DNA of 64,000 nucleotides from Seminavis robusta (lineage: Eukaryota > Bacillariophyta > Bacillariophyceae > Naviculales > Naviculaceae). Under the pieces are notes generated by a model. It was not told the DNA's origin and searched no databases. It saw only the letters and a list, made by a program, of their open reading frames with translations. The stretch is taken from contig CAICTM010000349.1 in NCBI GenBank assembly GCA_903772945.1, forward strand, positions 1 through 64,000, in the 5' to 3' direction. A program made the position numbers and the translations under genes. Shown here piece by piece: positions 40,398 to 51,000 of the stretch (the stretch's first letter is position 1; every line of letters begins with the position of its first letter).

Positions 40398-41514
40398 GGG
40401 CTGACACAAAACGAGGACAGCAAACACAGCAAGAATCAACACCAACAACAATTGCTCTGTTTGCATGCAGCACAACTCCTTGGGGGCTTTGAACGACCAA
40501 TGGGAGGGATAGATAGAAAGGAGTAGTAATGCATTGCATTAGTATTGTTTCAATGCTGTAGTGGTATCCGAGCCTTGCTGTGCAACGGTTCCTGGACCCT
40601 GTGATGGAGGCAGATGCCGGAATTAATTAACAAAACAAGATTGATCAACAAACAAAAGACTGTCATTGTCGCTTGCTCCTGCCTGCCGTGCCCCAGTGCG
40701 GACACAACGGCCACGCAGAGCTGCTTTGCTCTTGGCGCATCACATCACATCACTTACTTTTTATAACTTGGGAGAATACGATTGGCTTTCATGTTTATCA
40801 GTCGGTGGCCGCCCCTCGTTGGCCCTCTCTTAACCATGATCGTGGGATTGATTGAATCAGAACCAACAAAGGATGCAATTAATAAAATTGGTTTGGATAT
40901 TTTGTTGCACGAGAAGTGTAAAACTGAACTTGTTGTTATAGCGCTAGTCTACTGTTTTTTCCTCTCTAACGGTTAAGAGAGGGTAAACAGTCCTCTCCGA
41001 CTCGACTCTGACTCTCCGACGCACGAAACAACCTCTTCGGGCGAAGCAGTCAGTTCCAGCCATAAATTCAACAATCGAAACAGCGGAGCTATGCCCTTCC
41101 ATGGCATGACATTGTCTTGACCATGACAATACCTCTTCGTCATCGCTGGCAATGATATCGCTTCCTCCAAGAACCACATGATGTTCTGCACGAGAGAGAG
41201 TCAAGTCGCACTAGGTTGTCAATCAATACAACATACAACAAACAACAAGGGAGAGAGAAGGAACGGCGGTGAGGCTGTCCTCTGAGAGTCATGCTCCCGC
41301 CATGGTGCTGTTATGCTGTTGACCCCACAGCGGCGCGGTGTGGTACCGGTATATCATAAATACGGTACGTACAGAGCACAGACCTTCAAATGACAGCTTC
41401 TCTGGCTTCTTCCGGAGGTTCCAAGCAACGACGAGAACTCATTTTCCGTTTGTTGTCATTGTTGTCAACCAGAGCATTCATTCCTGTGTCTTTCATCGAT
41501 CCTTGGCTACAATC
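40398..41514. other. intergenic before B2
   Basis: No gene recognised. The last 130 bp (from about 41390) resemble the upstream region of B1. One TACCGGTA palindrome lies at about 41343. Confidence 0.5.
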
Positions 41515-42681
41515 ATGTCATTCTTCTCAATGTTCAATCCATCGTATCTTGGCCGCTTGCATGAGCGACGGGAATCTCTCCATTCAGGGGGAGTGCCTTT
41601 TGATGTGATTGATTGTGTGACGGAGCTGCGCACGCTGGATGTTGACATGTCCCATTTGAACCCAAAGGAAAAAGAAAACTTTCTAGTCTATCTTTCAAGC
41701 TTGATTACTGCCTCGCCTGAGCTTGAAACGTTCAAGTTTGACATCGCCTTGGTTTCGAAGTATGTTCGTGGGCATGGTTTTCCCATGTTTGTCCCCATCC
41801 CGCATTTGGATTGGAATGTCATGGCTTCGTGTCCCAAGCTCAAGATAATTCATTGCCGACTCGCGGACGATTGTGATGCTTCCACGCTTGGAGAAATCAT
41901 TTACCTGTGCAAGAGCCTCGAGCAACTCAGCATTGTTTGCGCAGACGCTAGAGACTTCTATTATGAACCCACCTGTTGGCATCGAGACCCCGTTCCCAAC
42001 CGCGAATTTGAACCTATCTATTCGGCGATGAAAAATCACCCAATGCTCAAAAGCTTCATTTTGCTTGGAAAGGAAGGTGGGCGAGGAAATGGCTGCCTTC
42101 ATCTGCCAACGTTGATCTTGGATTTACCGAACCTCGAATCCATTGAATTCAAACGACTAAGCTTCCCTGCACACCACTGCAAGCGCATCACAGCTGCTGT
42201 TGAGGCCCATGACAACTTGAAGAGATTTGAAATAGACACTGAGTATATTGGAACACAAAAAGAAACATCCTTTGAAGATTTTCTTCTTGATTGTCGTCTT
42301 GATCTCACTGAAAAAGAGACTGAGTCTATCGGAATACACAAAGAAGGATCCTTTGATGATTGTCTTCTTGATCGCATTGTCAACAAGCTGGCCATCAATC
42401 GGGCGAACACCATGCTCAGTGACAATCCCACCTTTCGGAATTGGGTGGTGACCTTGACGGCCTTTCGTCATTACCCAGCTGTCGTCGATTACCTCATTTA
42501 CAAGGGGGTTCCTGGCAGTGGTGGTGCCATTTTGTTGGCTGATGGTGCCTTGGAAGGATTGAAGGCCCAAGAAAAGAAAAAGGATGAGGAACAAGAGTTG
42601 GGAAAGCGAATCCAACGCTGCCGTCGATCCCAAATCACAAACACACCACACACCAAATTGCCTGATCCATTTCACCGATAG
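41515..42681 (+). CDS. leucine-rich-repeat-like protein B2 (388 aa), paralogue of B1
   Basis: The start at MSFFSMFNP matches B1; the open frame extends upstream to 41338 without further matches of note. It shares with B1 the blocks LHSGGVPFDVID, ELRTLDVDM, ASPELETFKFD, HPMLKSFILLGKEGG, LILDLPNLESIEFKRL, ITAAVEAHDNLK, NKLAINRA and FRNWVVTLTAFRH. It contains a short internal duplication absent from B1: two versions of EKETESIG/TQKETSF-type sequence at about residues 240-280. The C-terminus after AILLADGALEGLKAQ differs from B1. The two genes lie 25 kb apart in inverted orientation. Confidence 0.75.
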   Translation: MSFFSMFNPSYLGRLHERRESLHSGGVPFDVIDCVTELRTLDVDMSHLNPKEKENFLVYLSSLITASPELETFKFDIALVSKYVRGHGFPMFVPIPHLDWNVMASCPKLKIIHCRLADDCDASTLGEIIYLCKSLEQLSIVCADARDFYYEPTCWHRDPVPNREFEPIYSAMKNHPMLKSFILLGKEGGRGNGCLHLPTLILDLPNLESIEFKRLSFPAHHCKRITAAVEAHDNLKRFEIDTEYIGTQKETSFEDFLLDCRLDLTEKETESIGIHKEGSFDDCLLDRIVNKLAINRANTMLSDNPTFRNWVVTLTAFRHYPAVVDYLIYKGVPGSGGAILLADGALEGLKAQEKKKDEEQELGKRIQRCRRSQITNTPHTKLPDPFHR

Positions 42682-43847
42682 AGTCGTCTCGGTGCCCCAC
42701 ACCAAAGCAGCATACTGTCCTGGGCATCGGCATGAAATGCATCCAATGGGAAGCAAATAGCAAGAAGGAAGCAACCAATTGTTCTAGCAGAGCAGCCCAA
42801 AGCCCACTCAGACTAAATATTCCAGGACAGTATTATTTCTACAGCAGTGCTCTGATTGGTTTTGCTGTAGTCCTTCTTGTAGGCTTCTCCCAATGCTGTA
42901 GCTTTGGGTGCCTTGAGGAAAAGTGGCTGTTGGCATTCATGTTGATGATGGACAGTTGTCACAATGTCGTCACTTTGCTTTTGTGGTCGTTATTGTAGGG
43001 GTGGCCTGCAGTGTTCGTGGAATAGAAGGCAAGCAATGGCAAAGGCTTGTTGGTGGAAGCACAGTTTCCAAGGAAGCATGTTGGGGCGATCCCATGGCAA
43101 AGCATTGGGCATTGGATTGGGCAGCTAAGCATCGGAACCTTGGGAAGCACCAAACGACAATTCAGGGCAATGCTGCCAACTCTCTGCGCTAGCTAGCTAG
43201 GGCAATACCGAAGGATTACTGAGCAGACCAACTGCGACCTGTGCTTCATTCTTGTGTTTTTCTCTTCCTTCCTCCGGTGCCTCTTTCTTGCCAAGTGGCT
43301 GTACAAGTTCTCGCAAAAGACAAATCAAGGCTATCACTAAGATGCTACGGTATCTTGTAAGTCTCAGATTGGCTCCATCTGTAGTTGATGTGCCATGTGA
43401 TCTTGCGCATGTGCATAGTTGGGGCATTCGGTTCCCTACCGTCACTACGGTATCTAGCTAGCTACTAGAGCACAACAGCACTTCTGCGGACGTGTTTGGT
43501 ATCCCGCAAGATCAAAGCACATGTATTATTTTTGGCGAACCCTTGCTTTGCTGTTTGCTTCCTTTCCAAAAGACTCTTACGGTAGCTTTTTTATTAATAA
43601 CGTTGTGAAACCACATGCTAGCTAGCTAGAAGAAGTATCACTCTCAATGCGAAGGCGCCACTTGGCTGTTCCGATTCGATTCGATTCGATTCGATTGTGG
43701 CTCTGCAATAACTTGGCTCAGTCGGGCCTCGAGGCGTGGGCTCGACCATGCATGCAGCGCTTCATTCGTCGTTCTCACAATTCTATTTCATAGATACAAA
43801 CCAACAACGAAAACAACGAAAACACCTATCCATTCAAGCAACCAAAG
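42682..43847. other. conserved B2 3' flank, then intergenic repeats
   Basis: Bases 42682-42998 match the 3' flank of B1 (see 14495-14866). After that come TAGC runs near 43189, 43453 and 43617 and an ATTCG microsatellite at about 43672-43696. No further gene was recognised. Confidence 0.55.
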
Positions 43848-45103
43848 ATGCGTATTCTGAGTTTGTTCAAGCTGTGCTTCTTCCTGGGGATATTCGGCCT
43901 TACGAGCGCCAGAGTTTCAGCCAGGAACCGTCTTGATGAAGCACAGCGCACCATCCCACGTGGCCAAGCACAGCATTCCTTGAGACGAACCCAAGCTTGC
44001 GATCCTCAAGCCATGGCAAATGTGATCTCTGCCCCTGGATCTCGTCCTGGGGGTGCCGCTGGTGGACCGCAGGTGCCTTGCACCGAGCAAAATGAGGAGT
44101 CCGCAAGCCCCGAGCAAAATGAAGAGTCCGCAAGACAAGATCAAGATCCACCTCTTTGTGCCCCTGGCTTTTCCTGCTGGGAAAATGATTCTGGCCTTCT
44201 TTGGGCAAAGTACAACGGCGAGGCCAGTGGCATGGACTGCAATGAAGTGTGCTTCACTGCCTTTTCTGGGAACCCCATGTTCCACACTTGCAAAGAGGGT
44301 GTTCCTGCACCAAGCACCATCAATGGTCTTACTGCAGTAATGGATGGTCTGGGCTTTGACTGCAGAGGCAACCCCAACAAGCCTAATCCATGTTGGGGAG
44401 GCATGTCCCCACCTACTCTTGGCGGAACCATCCTCATTTCTGCAGGCGACCAAACATCCAAGAACTGTTATGTGCCCACTGAAAGCACACTTAGTTGTGG
44501 TCAGGTGGTGGATGGGGCCAACTGTTATGGAGAGCTGTTCTCTTCTGTTTGTCCTTGCATGGAGGAGGAACTTTCCACAATCACAGTATCTAAGAAGTGG
44601 CGTTTGTACACTCATGGCAACTACCCCAAGACCCAACAAGCCAACAATGGATGGCAGTGGGACCTTGACTCCATCTTCTTCTACACTTCTTCCGACTGCA
44701 CTGGAACCGCACTGAATACAACAGACGGGACAACCATTACAGACTCGGGCAATGCTGGTGAGTTCTGGGGGCCCGAGAAGGCCTTTGGTCAAACTGGTGG
44801 AAAGTGGGGAGGCCGGTAAGTCAACGAATTTTCTGTTAACAATGATTCAAATGTTCCTTAGGGCTCACATCATGATGTCACTCTTTTTCTGGATCTCTCA
44901 GCTGGGACAATAACGTGGACAAGAATCTGTGGATTGCGATTGAGTTTCCCACTGCTGTGAATGTGGGCTGCATCCAGTTTGATCAATTTGACAATTATGC
45001 CACGTACATCGCGGTGGAGGCAGTTGCAGCTGGCAGCACAACCTGGGAGAGAGTCAACTTTGTGACAGATGGCCAGCAGAACAGGAACACCATCCAAATG
45101 TAG
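43848..45103 (+). CDS. secreted Cys-rich protein with C-terminal discoidin-like domain (389 aa, 2 exons)
   Basis: Exon 1 is 43848-44815 and exon 2 is 44902-45103. The 86-bp intron (GTAAGT...CTCAG) interrupts the Arg codon that joins GGKWGG to WDNNVDKN. The N-terminus (MRILSLFKLCFFLGIFGLTS) is a signal peptide. Residues about 80-100 hold short EQNEESA repeats. Residues 105-240 are Cys-rich (many spaced Cys, e.g. CAPGFSCW and CNEVCFTAF). The last 130 residues resemble an F5/8 type C (discoidin) domain: SGNAGEFWGPEKAFG, KWGGRWDN, LWIAIEFPTAVNVGCIQFD. Such domains bind sugars or lipids outside the cell. The complete protein is probably extracellular; the ligand is unknown. Confidence 0.8.
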
Positions 45104-46536
45104 GATGCCGTCGATAGGTTTCACGCACCTGTTTTGGGGCACCCCGCTTGTTCACTAGTAGATTGAGACGCAATACATAAAATAGACAACCAATGAGTGC
45201 GAAGTTGGCAATGGCTAGCGGACAGAATACCGGTACGCCCTTGTGCCTCTATCTCCTTCTTCGTTGATTCTTGCTAGGGCAGCCAGCGTTGCCTTTCGTT
45301 GCAGGATACCGTTGCGACCACGCGATTTGTGAACTACCGCGACGGCTTGGCACGCACGGTTTCCGTCAGACAGGACCGTCCAAGTCCTCCCGCCCCAGAG
45401 CTAGGCACAAACCACCATTCCAAAGTCCCAGGGAATCCACCTTGGGGATGACATAGTATTGGGACTTGCGAAGCATTCGCAAGTTGGTTGGAGAGAGCTA
45501 ACTAGATCGACACCCACGTTGCTGCCATTCCATGGGGTAGCCAGAGTGATGTTTCGTTGGTCGACGATTTGATTCCATTCATTGGGGAACGACTGATGTT
45601 GCTTCCATTGACTCGTAAAGTCCCGATGTGTTGGGTGAGCAAGGCGGCAGCGGCACTGTCCTCTTTGATGCCCTCGTTTCTGCCTCGTTTGATCAGCCCA
45701 ATTGAGCTGCCCCGCTAGCTAGAAGAAGACTAGAGCTGCAAAATGTGTTCCTTGTGCTAGGAAGAGGTTTGTTCCCCATGACTAGCTAGCGTAGAGTTCT
45801 GCAGCTTTGACGGCGGAGGAGCAACCTGATTGGACCCACGGAACAACAGCCTCAAATGTCCCAAGGCAGCCGTGTTGCGGCGCCAGGTGCGTGCAATCCC
45901 TCCGGAGCAGGCACTAACTTTGCTGACTACCGGTATCGTGCTCAGTCAAGGCGATTGTCGGGTGGAAGACGGTTGGTCCGTAGTTTGGCTCTATTTTCTT
46001 TGTTGGTAGTGTCGATGCCGGTATTGGCACCATCCCAGATCGTGTAACAAACAGGGATCTAGCTAGCAGTAGCATTAATTTGTAAATAGCAGAGAAGAAA
46101 CCAATTAGCGACTTTTCCCCCCATGGTGTAGTTGTTCAGTAATCTAGATTGTCTTACCTTGTCCAGTACGACAGCTGAGACTTGACTCACTTGCAGCTTC
46201 GAACGCTTCGCCTCCTTTCATCAGCACTCCGAGCCTTGCCCCCACGCCAGTCCCGACCATTATGGAGGTACGGTACAGCCAGCCCGAGGGCGCAAGGACA
46301 ACTAACTGATGACGAGAGTTGCTATCCCAAACATTAAGCTGAAAGTAGCGGCTGCCGGCTGTACCACTCTTCAGGCACAAAATCGTGTAGACTTTCTGTC
46401 CCCATTATTTATTTGCACGTCGATGGATCGATCTTCTACGAAAGTACTCCCCTGCAGCCTGGTCTCGTACCGTAGGGGGGTGCTTTGAATAATCGAGAGA
46501 TTCGCGGGTACGGAATGCTGTTTGTCGTGGTCCTCC
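45104..46536. other. intergenic, nothing recognised
   Basis: The stretch contains only short frames and palindromes of the TAGCTAGC and TACCGGTA types (about 45232, 45712, 45782, 45931 and 46059). Confidence 0.5.
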
Positions 46537-48042
46537 TTACGAATCTTGTTGTTGTTCTTGTGTGCTATTATTGCGTGAAGGCCAACACGTGTGGGTCTTG
46601 GCGGCGGCGGCAGTCTGATTATTATTGGTGGCAGCTGTGGCACGCAAATGAATGGCATATTTGGAGGCACGGCCTTGCCAATTGCACTTGCTGCAAAACT
46701 CCGTGTCGGGACAATCGCTGCAGGTAGCAAACGTAGTGGCTTTTTGCGCCAAGAGGAATTCCCAAATGACCAAGAAGACTTCGTCGGGAACATCCGCCAC
46801 CGCATCCCCCAAGACTTGTTCCAATTTGGTGAATCCACTATCCAACAACAATTGGAGGGACGGATAGGATGTATTGCGCGACAATTTCGCTTCTCGGGCG
46901 ACACCACCCCATTGCAATTGGGGTACCAAACTGAGGGGTGACAGTAAGACAAAATGGTGAATATCGTCTTGTTTGGAGATCAAATCACGCGCTTCCAAAA
47001 TGGCCTGAGCACACGGAAGATAATCTTCGTGCATGAGTTCGGGACGCCATTGGAGGGCGGCATAGGGTGTTCCCGGTGGCAATTGGAGGGAGCGAGTCAG
47101 GAATTGTTCCACTTGGTGCGTATGATAGTCTTGAAAATGAAGGAGGTGTTCACTGTCGATGCCCAAGGTATCCTGTATCAATTGTTTCGTTGTGTGATCC
47201 TTCCAAAATCGAAAGGCGCGGCGGGTAAAATTGGGAATTTCGAGTAGGGTAGGGGAGTGGCGGCTGTTGCGAATGGCCGCTTCCAACACGGGTTGTTGTC
47301 GTTCTTGCCACGTCGATGGTATTTCGTGGGTGGCCTTGGTGCGAGCGGTGGAATCTCCTCCTTTGGCAGTACTACCGGTATACTGCTGGAATGTACAGGA
47401 CGATTTTGCCTTGACGAGACAGGCATGATACGTATTGTTGTTGTAAGGATGACGGCGGATATCGAGAACTTGATTTTTGGTATTGTAGTGGTAACCTGTG
47501 GCTTTCTCGAACTCCTCGTACGATACGACATGCGGATAGATTTGCCGCACCCGTTCCAAATCGTAAATTTGTCCCATCCGCAAGGCGGTGCCATGGCGAC
47601 ACGATTGCAAGCGTCCATTCTTGATGCAGGGTTCCACCAAGGTCCCATTGGCGTATTTCGCGAGAGATAAAAGAGATGTAAAGGCAATCTTCCACGACGC
47701 CAAGCCTTCGGCAAAAGTCGCCACGTGAATCCACAGATTCGGACGTGGTCGGTCAGCGGCCAACAGCTTGGCGGGGGGAATGACGATCAATGGTGTTGTT
47801 GTGGTTGTTGATTCTTTGGATTGAATTGGTCTTGACTTGTTTGCTGCTACATGTATTGCGATGGAGGCTACTTCCGACTTGTTGTTGTTGTTGTTGTTGC
47901 TGGGATTCCAATAGTCCTTCCAAGTGCCCAGCAGCCGTCCTAGAATCGCATTGTCCTGGTAATCCACAACCACAGAGATCAGTGCCAGACACAGCACTAT
48001 CACAAGCATTCGAGAGGAGTTGAGAGAGCGAAACATCTTCAC
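46537..48042 (-). CDS. type II membrane protein, glycosyltransferase-like (501 aa)
   Basis: Residues 12-28 (MLVIVLCLALISVVVDY) form a signal anchor, followed by an Asn-run and Thr-run stem. The luminal part carries PNLWIHVATFAEGLASW, CRHGTALRMGQIYDLER, and a strand-like YAALQWRPE at about 326-334 that occupies the place of the donor-binding HxR motif in fucosyltransferase-type enzymes. Later, IWEFLLAQKATTFATC resembles the region in which such enzymes select an anchored acceptor loop. The Cys-rich segment CSDCPDTEFCSKC follows. Function as a Golgi glycosyltransferase is inferred from topology and motif order. It is a single exon. An upstream CTAGCTAG site lies just before the gene at about 48050. 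Confidence 0.65.
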   Translation of the reverse strand: MKMFRSLNSSRMLVIVLCLALISVVVDYQDNAILGRLLGTWKDYWNPSNNNNNNKSEVASIAIHVAANKSRPIQSKESTTTTTPLIVIPPAKLLAADRPRPNLWIHVATFAEGLASWKIAFTSLLSLAKYANGTLVEPCIKNGRLQSCRHGTALRMGQIYDLERVRQIYPHVVSYEEFEKATGYHYNTKNQVLDIRRHPYNNNTYHACLVKAKSSCTFQQYTGSTAKGGDSTARTKATHEIPSTWQERQQPVLEAAIRNSRHSPTLLEIPNFTRRAFRFWKDHTTKQLIQDTLGIDSEHLLHFQDYHTHQVEQFLTRSLQLPPGTPYAALQWRPELMHEDYLPCAQAILEARDLISKQDDIHHFVLLSPLSLVPQLQWGGVAREAKLSRNTSYPSLQLLLDSGFTKLEQVLGDAVADVPDEVFLVIWEFLLAQKATTFATCSDCPDTEFCSKCNWQGRASKYAIHLRATAATNNNQTAAAAKTHTCWPSRNNSTQEQQQDS

Positions 48043-51000
48043 TGTTGCTGCTAGCTAGTTTATGGTGCAGTACGGTAGGTGCGGCAGAAGTTGTTGATTG
48101 ACTGACTGACTACATGAATTCAATCAAGAACGGAGGTCCTTGTAGCTGTGCTTTCTCCTTTCTCCTTTCTCGATTACTTGCCTATGCCATGGCAATCCAG
48201 GTACTAGTACCTAACCAGGAGGCACACGGTGTTGCTTCGTTGCTTCTCAGCCAAATTCTCCAGGAGCCATGCAATGTTGGCGGATGGGGTTGGATCTTTT
48301 CAGCTCAGAGATTGGCATTCATCAACGTTGCGGCGGATGTAAACATCTTTCTGCCGCCTTGAAGCCCACGAGATCTTTCGCATGCGCCATGGCCGCAATG
48401 CATGGTCGCCTTCATGGTCATGGTCGGTATGTTGTTGCCCGGAAAGCTATCATACCTTCTTGTCACCCATACTCACTCGAGAGTTTTGCCGTGTCGAACT
48501 GACCCGGTCCTCTGAACGACGAGAACAAGCCATCGGTGACGGGCAATCCACAGCATGGTCTCTTCCTGCAATGTCGAACCAAGAGAAGCTGTACAGACTT
48601 CAGGCAGCTTGATCGTCGAACAAGCCGAGTACTGTAACCAGAGGCTCGAGAGAATATAGAAGCGGCTCGATCATGCAAATAGCAAATCTACAGAGCAGTG
48701 AGGATGCTGAAGCCAGGTCTGCTGCCATGCTGCCACGTCGAGCCAAGAGCATGAGCCAATGCTCAACAACTTGCCCCAGCCTAATACCGTAGGTGGCCTC
48801 GACCCCAGCACTGGAGTTTCCACAACAGCCAGCCCCAGCACAGCAATCCCTTCACTAGCCAGCCAGCCCGACACTGACAAGTACACAACAGTTTGCCCCA
48901 GACAGACAGACAACACTTGGCCGCAGCAGCTGCCGCAGCACCCTTTTTGCCACCCAATTTGGACCTACCAGCAAGCAGCTGCCGGCCGTGCGCTTTACCT
49001 TCTTGCCTCCAATCCATCCCCTCAACACAATCTACATGCATCTGTCGCCTACACATACATACTGTCACTCGACTCGACTCACAAGGCCCACTACGTTGGC
49101 TTGCTTCTTTGAGAAGAAAAACAATTTCCTTTTGGTAAACACGAGACGCAAGGACGAACGATTTCTAAAGGGACATTGGCACGTGTGTGATCCGACGATG
49201 GCTTCATCTATTTGTGGTTACATTTTTCATTGTCATGATGGACTTGACTGCTGCATGCATGCCAAGAGTCCTACTAGGCGTAGATGCGGCAACAACCGCT
49301 GGATCAAGAAAGCAGCGGCAATGACACGGATCATCGATCGATCCGAACGACGACAAGAACCAAAAGGAACAGCGCGACGATCGAGGAAACGGAGCAGCAC
49401 CCACAAGAGTGATGGAGGCCACATGCTGCAAAAAAGGAGACCACAACGACACAGTTTACAACACAACCGTAACTAACTAACTGCGATGGGATGGGAACGC
49501 TTCGAACCGCAATGGCATGAACAAGAAAGTCACAACAAACAGAAACAAACAGCGACATGGATAGACAACGAGAAAGAAGCTTGGCATGATCCGCCGTCGC
49601 ATGACAATTACGACAATCACATGCAGCATTCACGTCAGATCTGGAATGCGTCGGCAGCCACCAGAATCTTGAGCCGAACGAACGAAGCCAACCAACCGAA
49701 AGGAGCAACCACTATTGACGGACGCAGATGAAAGCACACCAGCAGGAACGAGAGTGATGACGACATGGTCTGTACAGGAGGACCATGCCACAGCATGCCA
49801 CGGACCAAGCAGCAATTTCCACACCGACAATCCACTTGTTCTCGTTTCCAGATCCTTCCAGGACATGCCGCCACCGTCATCGTTCTCTCATGTCAACTCT
49901 TTGCCGTGCACCGGAAAAACACTTACCCCATGATACATTGCCGAGGCTGCATCGTGCTTGACCACCGCATCATCATGGTGGAGCGCTCGGTGGCGGCGTG
50001 TGATGTGCAAATCGATGGCACGCCTCGAGCGAGCGATGGAACCAGCGGAGGAACCTCCGCTCGACGGGAAAGTCACAAGGAAGGATCACACCGCCGCTGT
50101 ATTTACGGTGTTCCGTTTCCATCCTGGGGCGGCATCTGGTCGAGTGTCGTCGTCAAGATCCAACGCTGCCAAACAAATCAACCGCGATGGCCGTACAACG
50201 AAACCAACACACAGTGCCGACCAGAGAGATGCGACAGGAGTAGGAGCTGAGAGCAGCACGCACTTCCAACACAAGTGCCTTCCTGCAGTGCTCACGAGCA
50301 AACACAGGCCCAACGCGCACAGCGCCATCGGCGGTACTGCAGTAGCAGGATTATGGATGCAGGGGTCGACGACGTCTCAGCACAAACGACGTCCGCGAGT
50401 TCGACAAGAGAGCAAAGCTTCGGCAGGAACTCAATTCGTGAGAGGAAATCCCGCAAGTGCAAAGCTGTCCTTGGTCTTTGGCTGTCTATCGATGGTGCAT
50501 CATCGAGGTAGGAGTCGGCTGTGGAGTGGCAGAACTCTGCGTTGCCAAGCGATGAATCAAGGCATCCCTTCCCAACGAGTGGGTCTGGTGTGCCCTCATC
50601 TACTGCGCATCAGATTTACCATGTTGTCTTTGTTGGCGATGAACAGTGGAGTCTTCCACTCAAAGAGCCAAATTTTGTTTGGACACCTTGTGGAAATTCG
50701 GCAGCGGAAGAAGCAGTCAAGAATCTCTCTGTCTCTACTCTGGCTTCGGCTGCCATCCATCATCATCATCGCATCGACACGATGCTGTTTTCTCTGCATG
50801 GGATCGGACTTGTCGTCGTCGCTGCATTGCGCCTTTTCTGGACACGCGAAAATCTACGCTTGGGACATGGGATACACTTTAAAATCTCTAAGGAAATCTA
50901 TTCATCTTTCTATTTACTACACTTCTATTTGTTTCCCACCAGCTGACATTTGCACGGCATCGCATATTTCCCGCGCATCTTTTCTAGCGCTGGTTGTGCG

